Notes under the pieces: model-generated | What the model was told of the DNA's origin: nothing | Seen by the model: the letters and a program-made list of their open reading frames with translations, nothing else | Databases searched by the model: none | Program-made: the position numbers and the translations under genes | NCBI RefSeq assembly: GCF_014279755.1 | Contig: NZ_CP047951.1 | Span: forward strand, 1,612,001 to 1,676,000 | Direction of reading: 5' to 3' | DNA length: 64,000 bases | Source: Synechococcus sp. PROS-U-1 | GTDB taxonomy: Bacteria; Cyanobacteriota; Cyanobacteriia; PCC-6307; Cyanobiaceae | Part shown: piece by piece, positions 32,906 to 40,908 of the stretch | How positions within the stretch are numbered: the first letter of the stretch is position 1 | Layout of the letters: every line of letters starts with the position of its first letter

Positions 32906-33064
32906 TCAGGGATAGAGAGTTGAAATTGACGAACCGTGACTGATTGCCCACCAGCCGAAGACCAAGGCAATTGCGCCAATCGTGAATGAGCCGAATGGGT
33001 TTTTGTTCAAGGCACAGACAGCCCAAGTCAGGACCATCAATTGCAAACAGACGATTTGAAGCAT
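32906..33064 (-). CDS. 52-residue two-segment membrane protein
   Basis: ATG at 33062-33064. MLQIVCLQLMVLTWAVCALN, a short polar loop (KNPFGSFT), then IGAIALVFGWWAI: two membrane helices. It is the only membrane protein of the element's early operon. No family is known. Confidence 0.55.
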   Translation of the reverse strand: MLQIVCLQLMVLTWAVCALNKNPFGSFTIGAIALVFGWWAISHGSSISTLYP

Positions 33065-33110
33065 TAGAAAGAAGCCCGCCGAATGACGGGCGATAACGTT
33101 TGCGGGTTAA

Positions 33111-33437
33111 TCAGTTATTCAGACCGTGCTCGTTAATCAATTGACTAATCATTGACAGTCGATTGGTGCCGTTGAACTGCGGGTGAATATCAAGAGCAGC
33201 GGCTAAACATTCGGTCCAAGTGCTGCCCTGTGGGAGGTCAAGGTCACTGCAGAACCCGCTGGGTGCAATACAGAGACTTGATGCTTCAGGGAGGCTGTCA
33301 ACGGCAATGTCCCAGAGGTACAAACCTGCTTCGCAGACTTCGTCGGACAGATTGCCCTCGGCGTTGAAGGGGACGCGATCAGCGATGACAGCTTCGATGA
33401 AGTCTTCGATGCTGATGCGTTCAGTGGTGGTCGTCAT
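33111..33437 (-). CDS. Acidic hypothetical element protein
   Basis: 108 residues from the ATG at 33437 (MTTTTERISIEDFIEAVIAD). Acidic and soluble, with QGSTWTECLAAALDIHPQFN and the end LSMISQLINEHGLNN. Small acidic early proteins of mobile elements often act as DNA mimics or inhibitors, but nothing specific supports that here. It is the first gene of the minus-strand early operon. Confidence 0.6.
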   Translation of the reverse strand: MTTTTERISIEDFIEAVIADRVPFNAEGNLSDEVCEAGLYLWDIAVDSLPEASSLCIAPSGFCSDLDLPQGSTWTECLAAALDIHPQFNGTNRLSMISQLINEHGLNN

Positions 33438-34007
33438 TGGAATTGCGACGGTCAAGCAATCCAGCCCGCAGCCCCTTGTCCTAAGCCGCGTGGTTGATGC
33501 CGATTCCCTCTCTGTAGCTTTTGACTCAGGCGCTGCTCTGCGCTGTTCTGAGCCTCCGATCTAGTTGCCAAATCCCTGTGGCTGTTGTGCCGCTGAACGG
33601 AAAAAGCACAACACTGATTTCTGAATCCGATGATCTGCAGGGACAGTCAAAGGTGGGGTCGTAAATCCGAGAGGGAAACGACTTGCTTGAATCCAAGTTA
33701 TAGGAGAGTCCAGCAGATTGTCTACGAAGGTGTCACAAACTGCATTGGCACAATGTGTATAGCACAACGTGTTATCTCTTGCGCTAAGTATCAACAACCC
33801 ATCTATCAACCAACTGACTGATAACTCACCCGACCCGTCGGGGTTCCTATGACACACCCTGATCACAGGCGCAGACTCAGCCCCGCTGATGACACACCTA
33901 TGACACGCCCGTTCTCCCCCTCCGTATCACACCGCCAGCACCGTTGCCACAGATGCCAGTCCAGCACTGCTATCTTTCGATTCCACCAAGGCGTCATTCA
34001 CGGGTCT
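33438..34007. promoter_or_regulatory. Right-end control region of the element
   Basis: No supported gene. Two adjacent 14-bp repeats, GCACAATGTGTATA (33748-33761) and GCACAACGTGTTAT (33762-33775), each contain a CAC-N3-GTG dyad and look like operators for the divergent or early promoter. CTATGACAC-type units follow at 33846-33857 and 33887-33908. A minus-strand open frame at 33561-33866 crosses these repeats and is unlikely to be translated. Confidence 0.5.
33846..33908 (+). repeat. CTATGACAC-type repeats (candidate arm-type sites, right)
   Basis: CCTATGACACAC (33846-33857), then TGATGACACAC and CCTATGACACGC (33887-33908). The distance to attR (about 100-160 bp) mirrors that of the left repeats to attL (about 90-125 bp). 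Confidence 0.6.
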
Positions 34008-34028
34008 GACAGGTTGCTGCACCAGCAG
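34008..34028 (+). repeat. attR core of the integrated element
   Basis: GGTTGCTGCACCAGCAG at 34012-34028, identical to 16908-16924. The following bases CCTGCATAA (34029-34037) complete the original host reading frame as Gln-Gln-Pro-Ala-stop. Confidence 0.85.
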
Positions 34029-34078
34029 CCTGCATAACACTTGAATGGGGGCTGAGCCATCCCGGGTGAGACAACCCC

Positions 34079-34996
34079 TTGCCGCTTCCGGTCGTTTACC
34101 ACCCGCACTACTCCGCGCCGCTGCCGAGCACCCATCGCTTTCCGATGGCGAAGTTCCGGCTGCTGCATCAACTCCTGCTGGAGCAGGGGGTGGTGCAAGC
34201 CGACGAGGTGCATCGGCCCTTGAGCATCGCCCGCAGAGATCTGGAGAGCATTCATCCCCGCACGTATCACGAAGCCTTCAGCCGTGATCGCCTAACCCGA
34301 CCGGAGCAACGCCGCATCGGACTTCCAGCCACACGCCCTTTGGTGCAGCGCACCTGGATCGCCGTGGGCGGCACCCTGTTGACGGCACGGCTGGCTCTCA
34401 AGCGGGGCTTGGCCTCTCATCTGGCGGGCGGCACCCACCATGCCCACCCCGGCTTCGGGAGCGGCTTCTGCATCTTCAACGACTGTGCCGTCGCCGCACG
34501 GGTGTTGCTGGGAACAGGAGAGGTGCGGCGAATTCTGATCGTGGATCTCGATGTGCACCAAGGGGATGGTTCGGCAGCCTGCTTTCATCACGACCCAAGG
34601 GTGACCACCCTTTCGGTGCACGCCGCCAGCAATTTCCCCTTGCGCAAAGTGGAAGGGGATATCGACATCCCCTTGGCTGATGGCACCAGCGATGACGACT
34701 ATCTCGCCGCCATTGCCGACCGGTTGCCCGATGCCTTGGACACCATCGCGCCGGATTTGGTGCTCTACAACGCGGGCGTCGATCCCCATCGCGATGATCG
34801 GCTCGGCCGACTGGCTCTCAGCGATGCGGGACTGATGATGCGGGATCGACTCGTGCTCGATGCCTGTCTGCGCCGCAGGATTCCAACAGCAACCGTGATC
34901 GGCGGGGGGTATGACGCCCTCAACCCCTTGGTGCAGCGCCACGCCATCGTGGTGCGCGCCGCTGCCGAGCAGGCTCGCTTGTTCGATCTGCCATGA
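34079..34996 (+). CDS. Histone-deacetylase-family hydrolase
   Basis: 305 residues, full family length. Motifs: active-site dyad AGGTHHAHPGFGSGFCIFND, zinc Asp/His in ILIVDLDVHQGDGSA, the second zinc Asp in YNAGVDPHRDDRLG, and the C-terminal VIGGGYD with Tyr. Class II-like bacterial enzymes of this family remove acetyl groups from polyamines, acetoin-pathway proteins or other substrates; the substrate here is unknown. Cytoplasmic. The start appears to be TTG at 34079. Its stop overlaps the next start by 4 bp (ATGA), so it is cotranscribed with the PNPOx-like gene. Confidence 0.92.
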   Translation: MPLPVVYHPHYSAPLPSTHRFPMAKFRLLHQLLLEQGVVQADEVHRPLSIARRDLESIHPRTYHEAFSRDRLTRPEQRRIGLPATRPLVQRTWIAVGGTLLTARLALKRGLASHLAGGTHHAHPGFGSGFCIFNDCAVAARVLLGTGEVRRILIVDLDVHQGDGSAACFHHDPRVTTLSVHAASNFPLRKVEGDIDIPLADGTSDDDYLAAIADRLPDALDTIAPDLVLYNAGVDPHRDDRLGRLALSDAGLMMRDRLVLDACLRRRIPTATVIGGGYDALNPLVQRHAIVVRAAAEQARLFDLP

Positions 34997-35559
34997 CTGA
35001 GGCTTTGCCCCCCTGGAGACCCCTGCTGCGCGCGGCCATGCAGCGGGAGGGACGTTCTGTTTCAGCACGCTGGGTGCAACTGGCCTCAACGGGACGTGAT
35101 GGAACCCCCCGGGTGCGAACCCTGGTGTTCCGAGGCTGGGCCGGGGTGGACCAGCTCGAACTGTTCAGTGATCAACGCAGCGAGAAGGTGAAAGAACTCT
35201 CCAGCCATGGGGCTGCGGAACTGTGCTGGTTGTTTCCCAAAGCCCGCCAGCAATACCGACTGCGGGGCATGGTTCAGCTGATCACACCGGCCGAACAAGC
35301 TGACCTTTGTCAGCAGCGCTGGCAACAGCTCTCCGATACCGGACGTGCCGTCTGGGGATGGCCCACACCGGCAAAGCCTCTCGATCCCTCCGCGGCTTTT
35401 CCAGAACACCTCAGTGACACATCACCCCTACCTGATCATTTCGTGGTGCTGCGGCTGCAGGTGGAGACCGTCGAGCGGCTCAACCTGGGGCCGCACCCGC
35501 ATCAACGCACGCGATGGAGCGCGCAAACGCTTTGGCAAGAACAGCCGTTGAACCCCTGA
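34993..35559 (+). CDS. Pyridoxamine-phosphate-oxidase-like flavoprotein
   Basis: 188 residues. A split-barrel FMN-binding pattern: STGRDGTPRVRTLVFRGW, then LELFSDQRSEKVKELSSHGA and ELCWLFPKARQQYRLRGMVQ. The end NLGPHPHQRTRW resembles the C-terminal R-x-x-W region of PNPOx relatives such as the Alr4036 group. It may oxidise or bind B6 vitamers or another flavin substrate. It overlaps the upstream hydrolase gene by four bases. Confidence 0.82.
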   Translation: MTEALPPWRPLLRAAMQREGRSVSARWVQLASTGRDGTPRVRTLVFRGWAGVDQLELFSDQRSEKVKELSSHGAAELCWLFPKARQQYRLRGMVQLITPAEQADLCQQRWQQLSDTGRAVWGWPTPAKPLDPSAAFPEHLSDTSPLPDHFVVLRLQVETVERLNLGPHPHQRTRWSAQTLWQEQPLNP

Positions 35560-35901
35560 TCACCACCAGCGCTCGACGCGACCAACGGACGGACGGCCCG
35601 GTTTACTGGGCACCGTCACCACCGACAACCGCTGCAGATCACGGCGGTAATCAAAACGGCAGAACCCGACGCCTGTGCCAGAACAAGCCGAGAGACTTTC
35701 CAGTGCAACGGACGCCCAGCGACGTTCTTCCTGCGTCGGCTTTTTTTCAGGGGCGGGACGCCAGCCATCGGCGATCAGATGGCGGTTGGCTTCGAGGATG
35801 GTCTGTCTGGCGTTGAGCTGCGGCTCAGGCTTGGCAAAGGCCGAACTTCCAACCCCCATCAACCAGGGCAGCAACAGCGACAAGAGAACACAACGTCCCA
35901 T
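35560..35901 (-). CDS. Secreted hypothetical protein
   Basis: 113 residues from the ATG at 35901, which has GAGG 5-8 bases upstream; an ATG at 35913 is an alternative. Signal peptide MGRCVLLSLLLPWLMGVGSS with cleavage near AFA-KP. The mature part has Cys at SACSGTGVGFCRF and a Trp-rich end. Periplasmic. Family not known to me. Confidence 0.65.
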   Translation of the reverse strand: MGRCVLLSLLLPWLMGVGSSAFAKPEPQLNARQTILEANRHLIADGWRPAPEKKPTQEERRWASVALESLSACSGTGVGFCRFDYRRDLQRLSVVTVPSKPGRPSVGRVERWW

Positions 35902-35964
35902 GGTGGGCCTCATCCCTCTCCGCCCTAGCCATGGATCCCTGCTCTGACCACAGGATCAGGCAAC

Positions 35965-36492
35965 TCAGGCCACACTCTCTGGATCAAGCAGATATTCGGC
36001 GTAACGGATCGTTAATCCCAGCTGACCGTCCCAGGCCACGGCGTAACTCCAATGGCCTTCACCTCGCATCCCCGAAGGCGATGGACCCGGCTCGACCCAA
36101 AGCATGGGCTCATCCGCAATCACACCCCAACGGCCGCTGGCCTTGTTGCACACACGATCCCCCACTTGAAAACAAGGCTGTGGCTTCAATGCTTGCCCCT
36201 CCTCATTGTTGAAGCGGTCAGGCTCGCTTCCCCCTGCAGCAAGAGGCTCAGCTTCCTCCAGCAAATCAATCACCGGAGGCAGCCAATTGGGATCAGGCAG
36301 AGCACCCTGTAGCAGATGGCCAATGGCACGACCGCGACCAACCCCGTAAAAAGCGCAGTAAGTATCGAGTCGTTGAAGCACATCGGGCTTCAACCAAACC
36401 TGCACAGGCTTGGCCTTGGGTTCCTTGCCGGCGCGAAAGCGACCGCTGGAATCTCTAGACATTGAGCTGGGCAGGTTCTTCGACTGAGGCAT
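35965..36492 (-). CDS. Hypothetical protein with basic N-terminus and SH3-like C-terminal part
   Basis: 175 residues. KPVQVWLKPDVLQRLDTYCA, then FYGVGRGRAIGHLLQ, resembles a ribbon-helix-helix or HTH. The C-terminal QVGDRVCNKASGRWGVIADE, then WSYAVAWDGQLGLTIRYAEY, has the layout of a small beta barrel. Possible DNA-binding regulator. The start could also be at 36519. Confidence 0.65.
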   Translation of the reverse strand: MPQSKNLPSSMSRDSSGRFRAGKEPKAKPVQVWLKPDVLQRLDTYCAFYGVGRGRAIGHLLQGALPDPNWLPPVIDLLEEAEPLAAGGSEPDRFNNEEGQALKPQPCFQVGDRVCNKASGRWGVIADEPMLWVEPGPSPSGMRGEGHWSYAVAWDGQLGLTIRYAEYLLDPESVA

Positions 36493-36531
36493 ATCACCAT
36501 TCCGTCGGAAAGTTGCCATGTGGTCAAGCGG

Positions 36532-37515
36532 TCAACCTGCGGTGAGCTGAGCAAGGGGCTGAATGCTGAGAGCAATCACCAAACTCACCACCACACCGAT
36601 GGCGGCTTTCCAAAGATCACTGCCAATGATCTTGGCGAGCGTGCCGCTTTCCTGGTTGGTGAACACGTACTCGAATTCCTGTTCCTTGATCCTCAGGGCG
36701 ATCTCTCGACCGCCGAGCAACCCCAAAAACACCCAGGTTGTGCTGAGAGGGAAGGTCGAAAGAAACGCCTTGTAGAGCAGGCAAAGGCCGAAAAAGAAGT
36801 CGATCACCGTGGCCGAACGAAGATCGGAGGTGTTGGTCTTGGAGCGGAGCACAGCCTGAATGGGCCCACCACCAGTGGCCACCAGAACACAAAGGCCCAC
36901 GCAGAGCACCAACGTGCAGATCAGCATCGGGAAGAACCCAAGCTGACGCGGTAGGAACACGAAGATGTTGGCCAAGTCCTGCACCAGCCACATGCTCCAA
37001 AGAAAACCGGTGGAGCACCACTGCAGTAGGTACCAGATTTTGCTGGGATCCTTCCCCTCCTCAGAGCAGCGGAACACCCAGCGCTCCAGCAACCACATGC
37101 CCAGTCCATAGGCGGCGAGGCCCACGGCAAAGGCGAGGACGTAGCCCGTTAGAGAACTGTTCAGCAGCTTGCCGATGTTGGCCGGCTGGAACGAGGACAA
37201 CACCAAGAACGAGGTGCTTACTGGCGCCCCCCATTGGGTTAACGCCAGAACAGCGAGCGGGGGAAGGACATAAACCCAGGTAAAGGGTTCAGGCAAAGGG
37301 AACTCTTTGCCAGGAACACTGAGCCTTCCCCAGGCGGGATCACCATTGGACAGAACCCAGCCCAGCATCAACACAATGCTCGTTACCGAGCAGATGAAAA
37401 GCATCTGCACAACCTTCGGCGTGCGTTTCCTGTTGGACGAGATGTAGGTACCGAGGGTCTGCAGCGAGTCGTTCGCCACAACGGAGTATGCCGCCAGGAG
37501 GAAACCGACAATCAT
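36532..37515 (-). CDS. PiT-like inorganic phosphate / anion permease homologue
   Basis: 327 residues, about nine or ten membrane helices. The signature AAYSVVANDSLQTLGTYISS resembles the PiT motif with ANDxxNxxGT, and a second relaxed copy occurs near LTQWGAPVSTSFLVLSSF. PiT carriers move phosphate (or sulfate) with a cation across the inner membrane. It lacks part of the usual length (PiT proteins are often 400-500 residues) and the substrate is uncertain. Confidence 0.6.
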   Translation of the reverse strand: MIVGFLLAAYSVVANDSLQTLGTYISSNRKRTPKVVQMLFICSVTSIVLMLGWVLSNGDPAWGRLSVPGKEFPLPEPFTWVYVLPPLAVLALTQWGAPVSTSFLVLSSFQPANIGKLLNSSLTGYVLAFAVGLAAYGLGMWLLERWVFRCSEEGKDPSKIWYLLQWCSTGFLWSMWLVQDLANIFVFLPRQLGFFPMLICTLVLCVGLCVLVATGGGPIQAVLRSKTNTSDLRSATVIDFFFGLCLLYKAFLSTFPLSTTWVFLGLLGGREIALRIKEQEFEYVFTNQESGTLAKIIGSDLWKAAIGVVVSLVIALSIQPLAQLTAG

Positions 37516-37898
37516 CCAGAAGCTTGACGTCCATGAAACCGATCAAGGCGCTGGATTGACTCCGTTGTAATGAGCTGCGAAGACAGCGTCGGTGATGCAG
37601 ACGACCCTGTTATGGGATGCAATCTGATCCGATCATTTCATCCTGTCCATCGACTCCAAATGTTGTGTGGTCGACGGCGATGCACCACCGGAGCGATTCG
37701 ACCACTTCGGCATGCTGACGGACAACTTCGTGTCTTGCGATACCAAACCGAATGTCTTAAGGGCGACCAAGCTTGCCCCCAGCCAGAGCAAGCTGTCCAT
37801 GCGTCAGCCAGTCCACAGCAGTTAGGCAGAGAGTTCTCCGAAAGATGTCACCACGTCTCTCGCGAACACATCGCTCTTCACAACAAGCTTTTAAAACC
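37516..37898. other. Gap without a supported gene
   Basis: A plus-strand open frame (37570-38004) runs into the 3' end of the L,D-transpeptidase-like gene on the other strand and is Arg/His/Cys-rich. I do not support it. Confidence 0.45.
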
Positions 37899-38399
37899 TC
37901 AGTTTTTGACCGTCAGTGTGCGAATCCCAGAAGCCCTGACCCAACTTGCGAGTGCATCGATGTCGGACCTCTTTGGAATGCAGATGCACCCCGAACCGGG
38001 ATAACAACGGTGGATTCCTAGAGCGCTGCGGGTGGTATCGAAGCGGGGGGTCAGGTCAAACCACAGGTCATTTCCCCATGGTTCCGGACGTCCAAGGCTG
38101 TACGTACCGGCGGGCAAGGGTGCCGCATTGCCAGGGCTCCAGCGGCGATCGGCAGATTGACGTCCAGCAACGCCACTGGCTGCTGACCAGCTTGCTAAGA
38201 GACGAGCGCCACGATGCAGCTCGACCTTCCAGATGCGGTTGCCGTCCGGGAACCGCTCAGCTGTTCGGCGGGTGCTGAGCTGCAGTGATCCGCCCTGAAG
38301 CAGCGCTGACGTTGGCCCCTGTTGCCCTGGCGGATCAGGAGCCGCTACAACAACGCCCCCCCCAAGCACCAAAGACAGCAGGAGTGCATGGCGCAGCAT
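37899..38399 (-). CDS. Secreted L,D-transpeptidase-like protein
   Basis: 166 residues from the ATG at 38399 with signal peptide MLRHALLLSLVLGGGVVVAA. The C-terminal half has AGTYSLGRPEPWGNDLWFDL and then ALGIHRCYPGSGCICIPKRS, close to the YkuD-type H-x(n)-S-x-G-C-[IV] active site with a nucleophilic Cys. It may cross-link or modify peptidoglycan in the periplasm. A divergent gene starts 11 bp away, so the longer start at 38411 would overlap it. Confidence 0.65.
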   Translation of the reverse strand: MLRHALLLSLVLGGGVVVAAPDPPGQQGPTSALLQGGSLQLSTRRTAERFPDGNRIWKVELHRGARLLASWSAASGVAGRQSADRRWSPGNAAPLPAGTYSLGRPEPWGNDLWFDLTPRFDTTRSALGIHRCYPGSGCICIPKRSDIDALASWVRASGIRTLTVKN

Positions 38400-38409
38400 C
38401 ACGATCGTC

Positions 38410-39180
38410 ATGAACGGTGCACCCACTTTGGAGCTGCAACGATGGCCTGCAGCAGACCAGCCATTGGTGGACGTTCTCGATCTGTTTCCCCGCTCCATCC
38501 TGCGGGGCACCCTGCCGGATCCTCTGCTCCAGCAGCTGATTGCATTGAGCGAGAGCATTCTCGCCAATCCAGATTCAAGCCCCGATGCATCGGCGAAGCT
38601 GGCGGGTCAACTGCGTCAGCAACGGGAACTACGGCCTGAGCAACCCGGAGTGCAGGACCTCAGCAACAACCACCTGCTGCCTGCCTGTGATCGCTGGATC
38701 CGCCATGTGATGGACCGCCAGCCCCCCCAAGGTCGCGGCCCCTGGGTTCCCGGTCGCTACCGGTTGCAGATGATTGACCTCTGGCTCAATTGCCAGACAG
38801 CAGGGGACTACAACCCCACTCACACCCATGGAGGCAGCTTTTCCGGGGTGATCTTTTTGAAGGTGCCACCCCAGATCAATGCCAACAGTTTTGACGGCCA
38901 ACTCTGCTTCCACGGCCCGGAGGATTGGCACCTGCAATCGTTCCGCACCGGTATGGCGCACTACGTGCTGCCCATCCCCGGTGAGTTCTATGTCTTCCCA
39001 GCCTGGCAACCCCATTCAGTGATGCCCTTCCGCGGTGATGGGGAACGCTGGTCGCTCGCCTTCAATGCCGTGGCAGCGCCCGGTGTTGCACCAACTGCAA
39101 TGCAGCAGCCCACCCACCAGCAGCAACCGCTTGGCAACGTCTCCCTCTCGAGTCAGCGCCCCAGCGCCAAGGGGTTCTGA
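38410..39180 (+). CDS. 2OG-Fe(II) oxygenase-like protein (TIGR02466-type)
   Basis: 256 residues. Iron site pattern NPTHTHGGSFSGVIFL (HxH), distal His in FYVFPAWQPHSVMPF, and an Arg for 2-oxoglutarate in GDGERWSLAFN. Upstream LWLNCQTAGDYN forms a conserved strand. This resembles putative prolyl-hydroxylase-like proteins common in marine cyanobacteria and their phages. The substrate is unknown. The last 35 residues are Gln-rich and probably disordered. Confidence 0.8.
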   Translation: MNGAPTLELQRWPAADQPLVDVLDLFPRSILRGTLPDPLLQQLIALSESILANPDSSPDASAKLAGQLRQQRELRPEQPGVQDLSNNHLLPACDRWIRHVMDRQPPQGRGPWVPGRYRLQMIDLWLNCQTAGDYNPTHTHGGSFSGVIFLKVPPQINANSFDGQLCFHGPEDWHLQSFRTGMAHYVLPIPGEFYVFPAWQPHSVMPFRGDGERWSLAFNAVAAPGVAPTAMQQPTHQQQPLGNVSLSSQRPSAKGF

Positions 39181-39222
39181 GGAGAACTGCCAGAGTCAAC
39201 TGATTGCACTTAGCCAGGATTC

Positions 39223-39474
39223 ATGGATCAAGCCGAGCCTCTCCAGCAGGCCAAAGCAATCGCACTGGCGTTGGAACAATTGGCCGATCAATTGCGTCCT
39301 GAGGTGATTCGCGCAGCCCGGCTCGATCAAGACGGTCGCCGGGATCTCGACCGGATCGAGTACTCCCTGGGCACCATCGGCAAGGCCTTGATTCTGACGG
39401 ACTATTCCATCGACGAAGAAAAAGACATCGACAAACTCAAGGCCTTCCGCGAATCCCAGAAGGGGATGGACTGA
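39223..39474 (+). CDS. Small conserved-type hypothetical protein
   Basis: 83 residues, acidic and helical (QAKAIALALEQLADQLRPEV, then RRDLDRIEYSLGTIGKALIL). No domain is known. It ends 2 bp from the convergent metallophosphoesterase gene. Confidence 0.65.
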   Translation: MDQAEPLQQAKAIALALEQLADQLRPEVIRAARLDQDGRRDLDRIEYSLGTIGKALILTDYSIDEEKDIDKLKAFRESQKGMD

Positions 39475-39476
39475 GC

Positions 39477-40238
39477 TCAGGGGCTACCCCAGCGCAGCAC
39501 TTGGTGCTGAAGAGCACCATCCATTGCCAGATCGAGCAACCTCCCACCGGGATCATCGGGGCGACCCACCGGGCAAGGCTGCACTGCCCTGAAACTGCAG
39601 AGCGTGGAGGGGCAACCCAGGAGTGGCACATCCGGACGTGCCTGCCAGAAACCCTGAAAATGCTGGTGAATGTGACCAAACAAAACGGCCCGCAGGGCGA
39701 GATGGGGACACAACACCACCTCAAGAGAGGCTTGATCGCGCAGGCGAATCGCGTCCATGCCGGCATCACCAATGGCGATCGGTGGATGATGAAGAGCGAC
39801 CAGCAGAGGCAGATCACGGCGCTCCAAACACTGGAGACGCTGCGCCAGCCACTGGAGCTGGAGCGAGCCGAGCTCACCGCCGGCAGATCCAACCTGATGG
39901 CTGCTCAACAGCAGCAGCCGCACACCCCTCACCACCAGATCAGCAGGAGCAGTTGCCCACGTCCTCCCCAGCACCGCATCGAGCAGCAGCGGATGATCGT
40001 GGTTGCCAGGCAGCAGAGCGACCCGGCCGCGCACATGTCGGGTCAACGCCCGTCTCAGCCGGACGTAGCCACCCCAGCTTTCGTCCTGGCAAAGGTCACC
40101 CGTGACCAGAACAAGATCAGGATCCAACGCGCAGCCAACCTGCAGGGCTCTCTCGAAGGATGCAAGTGGCGCCCGTCCCCGCACCAGACCCTGATCAGCC
40201 GCCACCAGGTGTGGGTCACTGAGTTGAAGAATCCGCAT
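39477..40238 (-). CDS. Metallophosphoesterase, cAMP-phosphodiesterase (CpdA)-like
   Basis: 253 residues. All calcineurin-type metal motifs are present: D-x-H in LSDPHLV, GD in [17 protein letters not shown], and GHIHQHFQG. The layout matches class III cyclic-nucleotide phosphodiesterases such as CpdA/Icc, which hydrolyse 3',5'-cAMP; other phosphodiesters are possible. Cytoplasmic. Relevance to the CRP-type palindromes elsewhere in the window is an inference. Confidence 0.88.
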   Translation of the reverse strand: MRILQLSDPHLVAADQGLVRGRAPLASFERALQVGCALDPDLVLVTGDLCQDESWGGYVRLRRALTRHVRGRVALLPGNHDHPLLLDAVLGRTWATAPADLVVRGVRLLLLSSHQVGSAGGELGSLQLQWLAQRLQCLERRDLPLLVALHHPPIAIGDAGMDAIRLRDQASLEVVLCPHLALRAVLFGHIHQHFQGFWQARPDVPLLGCPSTLCSFRAVQPCPVGRPDDPGGRLLDLAMDGALQHQVLRWGSP

Positions 40239-40449
40239 GGTCCTCAGGAATGGACTGCCAGCCGCTGCTCCAGCGGTTTGGGTCCTTGAGCTCGCTCCAG
40301 AGCACCCGCTCCCGATGGGATGGCTTCAGCACAGCGGCCAATTCGACCCATCGCTGATCACCGCTCCCACCCTGCGTGATCAACTCGAAATGGCGATAAC
40401 CGGCAACCGGGGTCTGGCTGGTCCAGGCCCGCGCAGGACGCCAAACCAT
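40216..40449 (-). CDS. TIGR02450 family Trp-rich protein
   Basis: 77 residues. [15 protein letters not shown], then [20 protein letters not shown] and [13 protein letters not shown], matches the small Trp-rich TIGR02450 family seen in cyanobacteria and other marine bacteria. The function is unknown. Its 3' end overlaps the phosphoesterase start by about 23 bp, and its own start overlaps the upstream gene by one base (TGATG). Confidence 0.75.
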   Translation of the reverse strand: MVWRPARAWTSQTPVAGYRHFELITQGGSGDQRWVELAAVLKPSHRERVLWSELKDPNRWSSGWQSIPEDHADSSTQ

Positions 40450-40715
40450 CAGCTGGCGACGAACACCTGACTGATGGTGCTCTCAATCACATGCCCTGAA
40501 GCCTCGATCATGTCGGTGTTGTCGGCGATGAATTGCTCCATCACACCGGGAGAGGCTTGCATCACGGCGCAGACCTTGGTGGGGTCCTCCTTACTAACTC
40601 CCCGGTAGAGAGAAGTGATACCAGCGATTTTCTGAAGCGGCAGAGATGCGTCATAGGTGGCGACCCATTCAGCAAATGACTTGGTGATCGTGAAGGTGAG
40701 GACGTGGGTTTCCAT
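40449..40715 (-). CDS. DUF3764 family protein
   Basis: 88 residues. METHVLTFTITKSFAEWVAT, then SLYRGVSKEDPTKVCAVMQA and VMEQFIADNTDMIEASGHVI. This ferredoxin-like small fold matches DUF3764 of cyanobacteria. The gene is first of a three-gene minus-strand run with TIGR02450 and CpdA-like genes joined by overlaps. Confidence 0.78.
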   Translation of the reverse strand: METHVLTFTITKSFAEWVATYDASLPLQKIAGITSLYRGVSKEDPTKVCAVMQASPGVMEQFIADNTDMIEASGHVIESTISQVFVAS

Positions 40716-40908
40716 CGACCAAAACGCATGTGCTGGCGGACGTTATCACCAGAGTTCGTCCCCTCTGCAGGGGAAACCGGCGGCATCAGAGCACGGCCAT
40801 GACCCATGGCAAAACTGGGGTCTTCGCTCTGATCGAGATCAACATCGACCCAGGGGTGAGACAGCACTCTCATTAAGGCCTACTATTGAGAACAGGCGAA
40901 GAGAAACT

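Larger units (their letters stand above)
16908..34028. mobile_element. 17.1-kb integrated phage-satellite-like element
   Basis: Bounded by the 17-bp direct repeat. It contains a tyrosine integrase next to attL, an excisionase-like protein near attR, a primase-polymerase/helicase, terminase small-like and large proteins, a tape measure protein, a Spo11-like protein and an iteron-bearing control region. Portal, capsid, tail-tube and lysis genes were not found. Most genes run on the minus strand, away from attR. The integrase, Spo11-like, HTH and HExxH genes run on the plus strand. Alternatives are a decayed prophage or an integrative element that uses a helper phage. Confidence 0.85.

Noticed and set aside
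33561-33866. 101-codon minus-strand open frame in the element's right end
   Set aside because: Crosses the operator-like and arm-like repeats and shows no protein features.
37570-38004. 144-codon plus-strand open frame
   Set aside because: Antisense to the conserved 3' part of the L,D-transpeptidase-like gene; Arg/His/Cys-rich.
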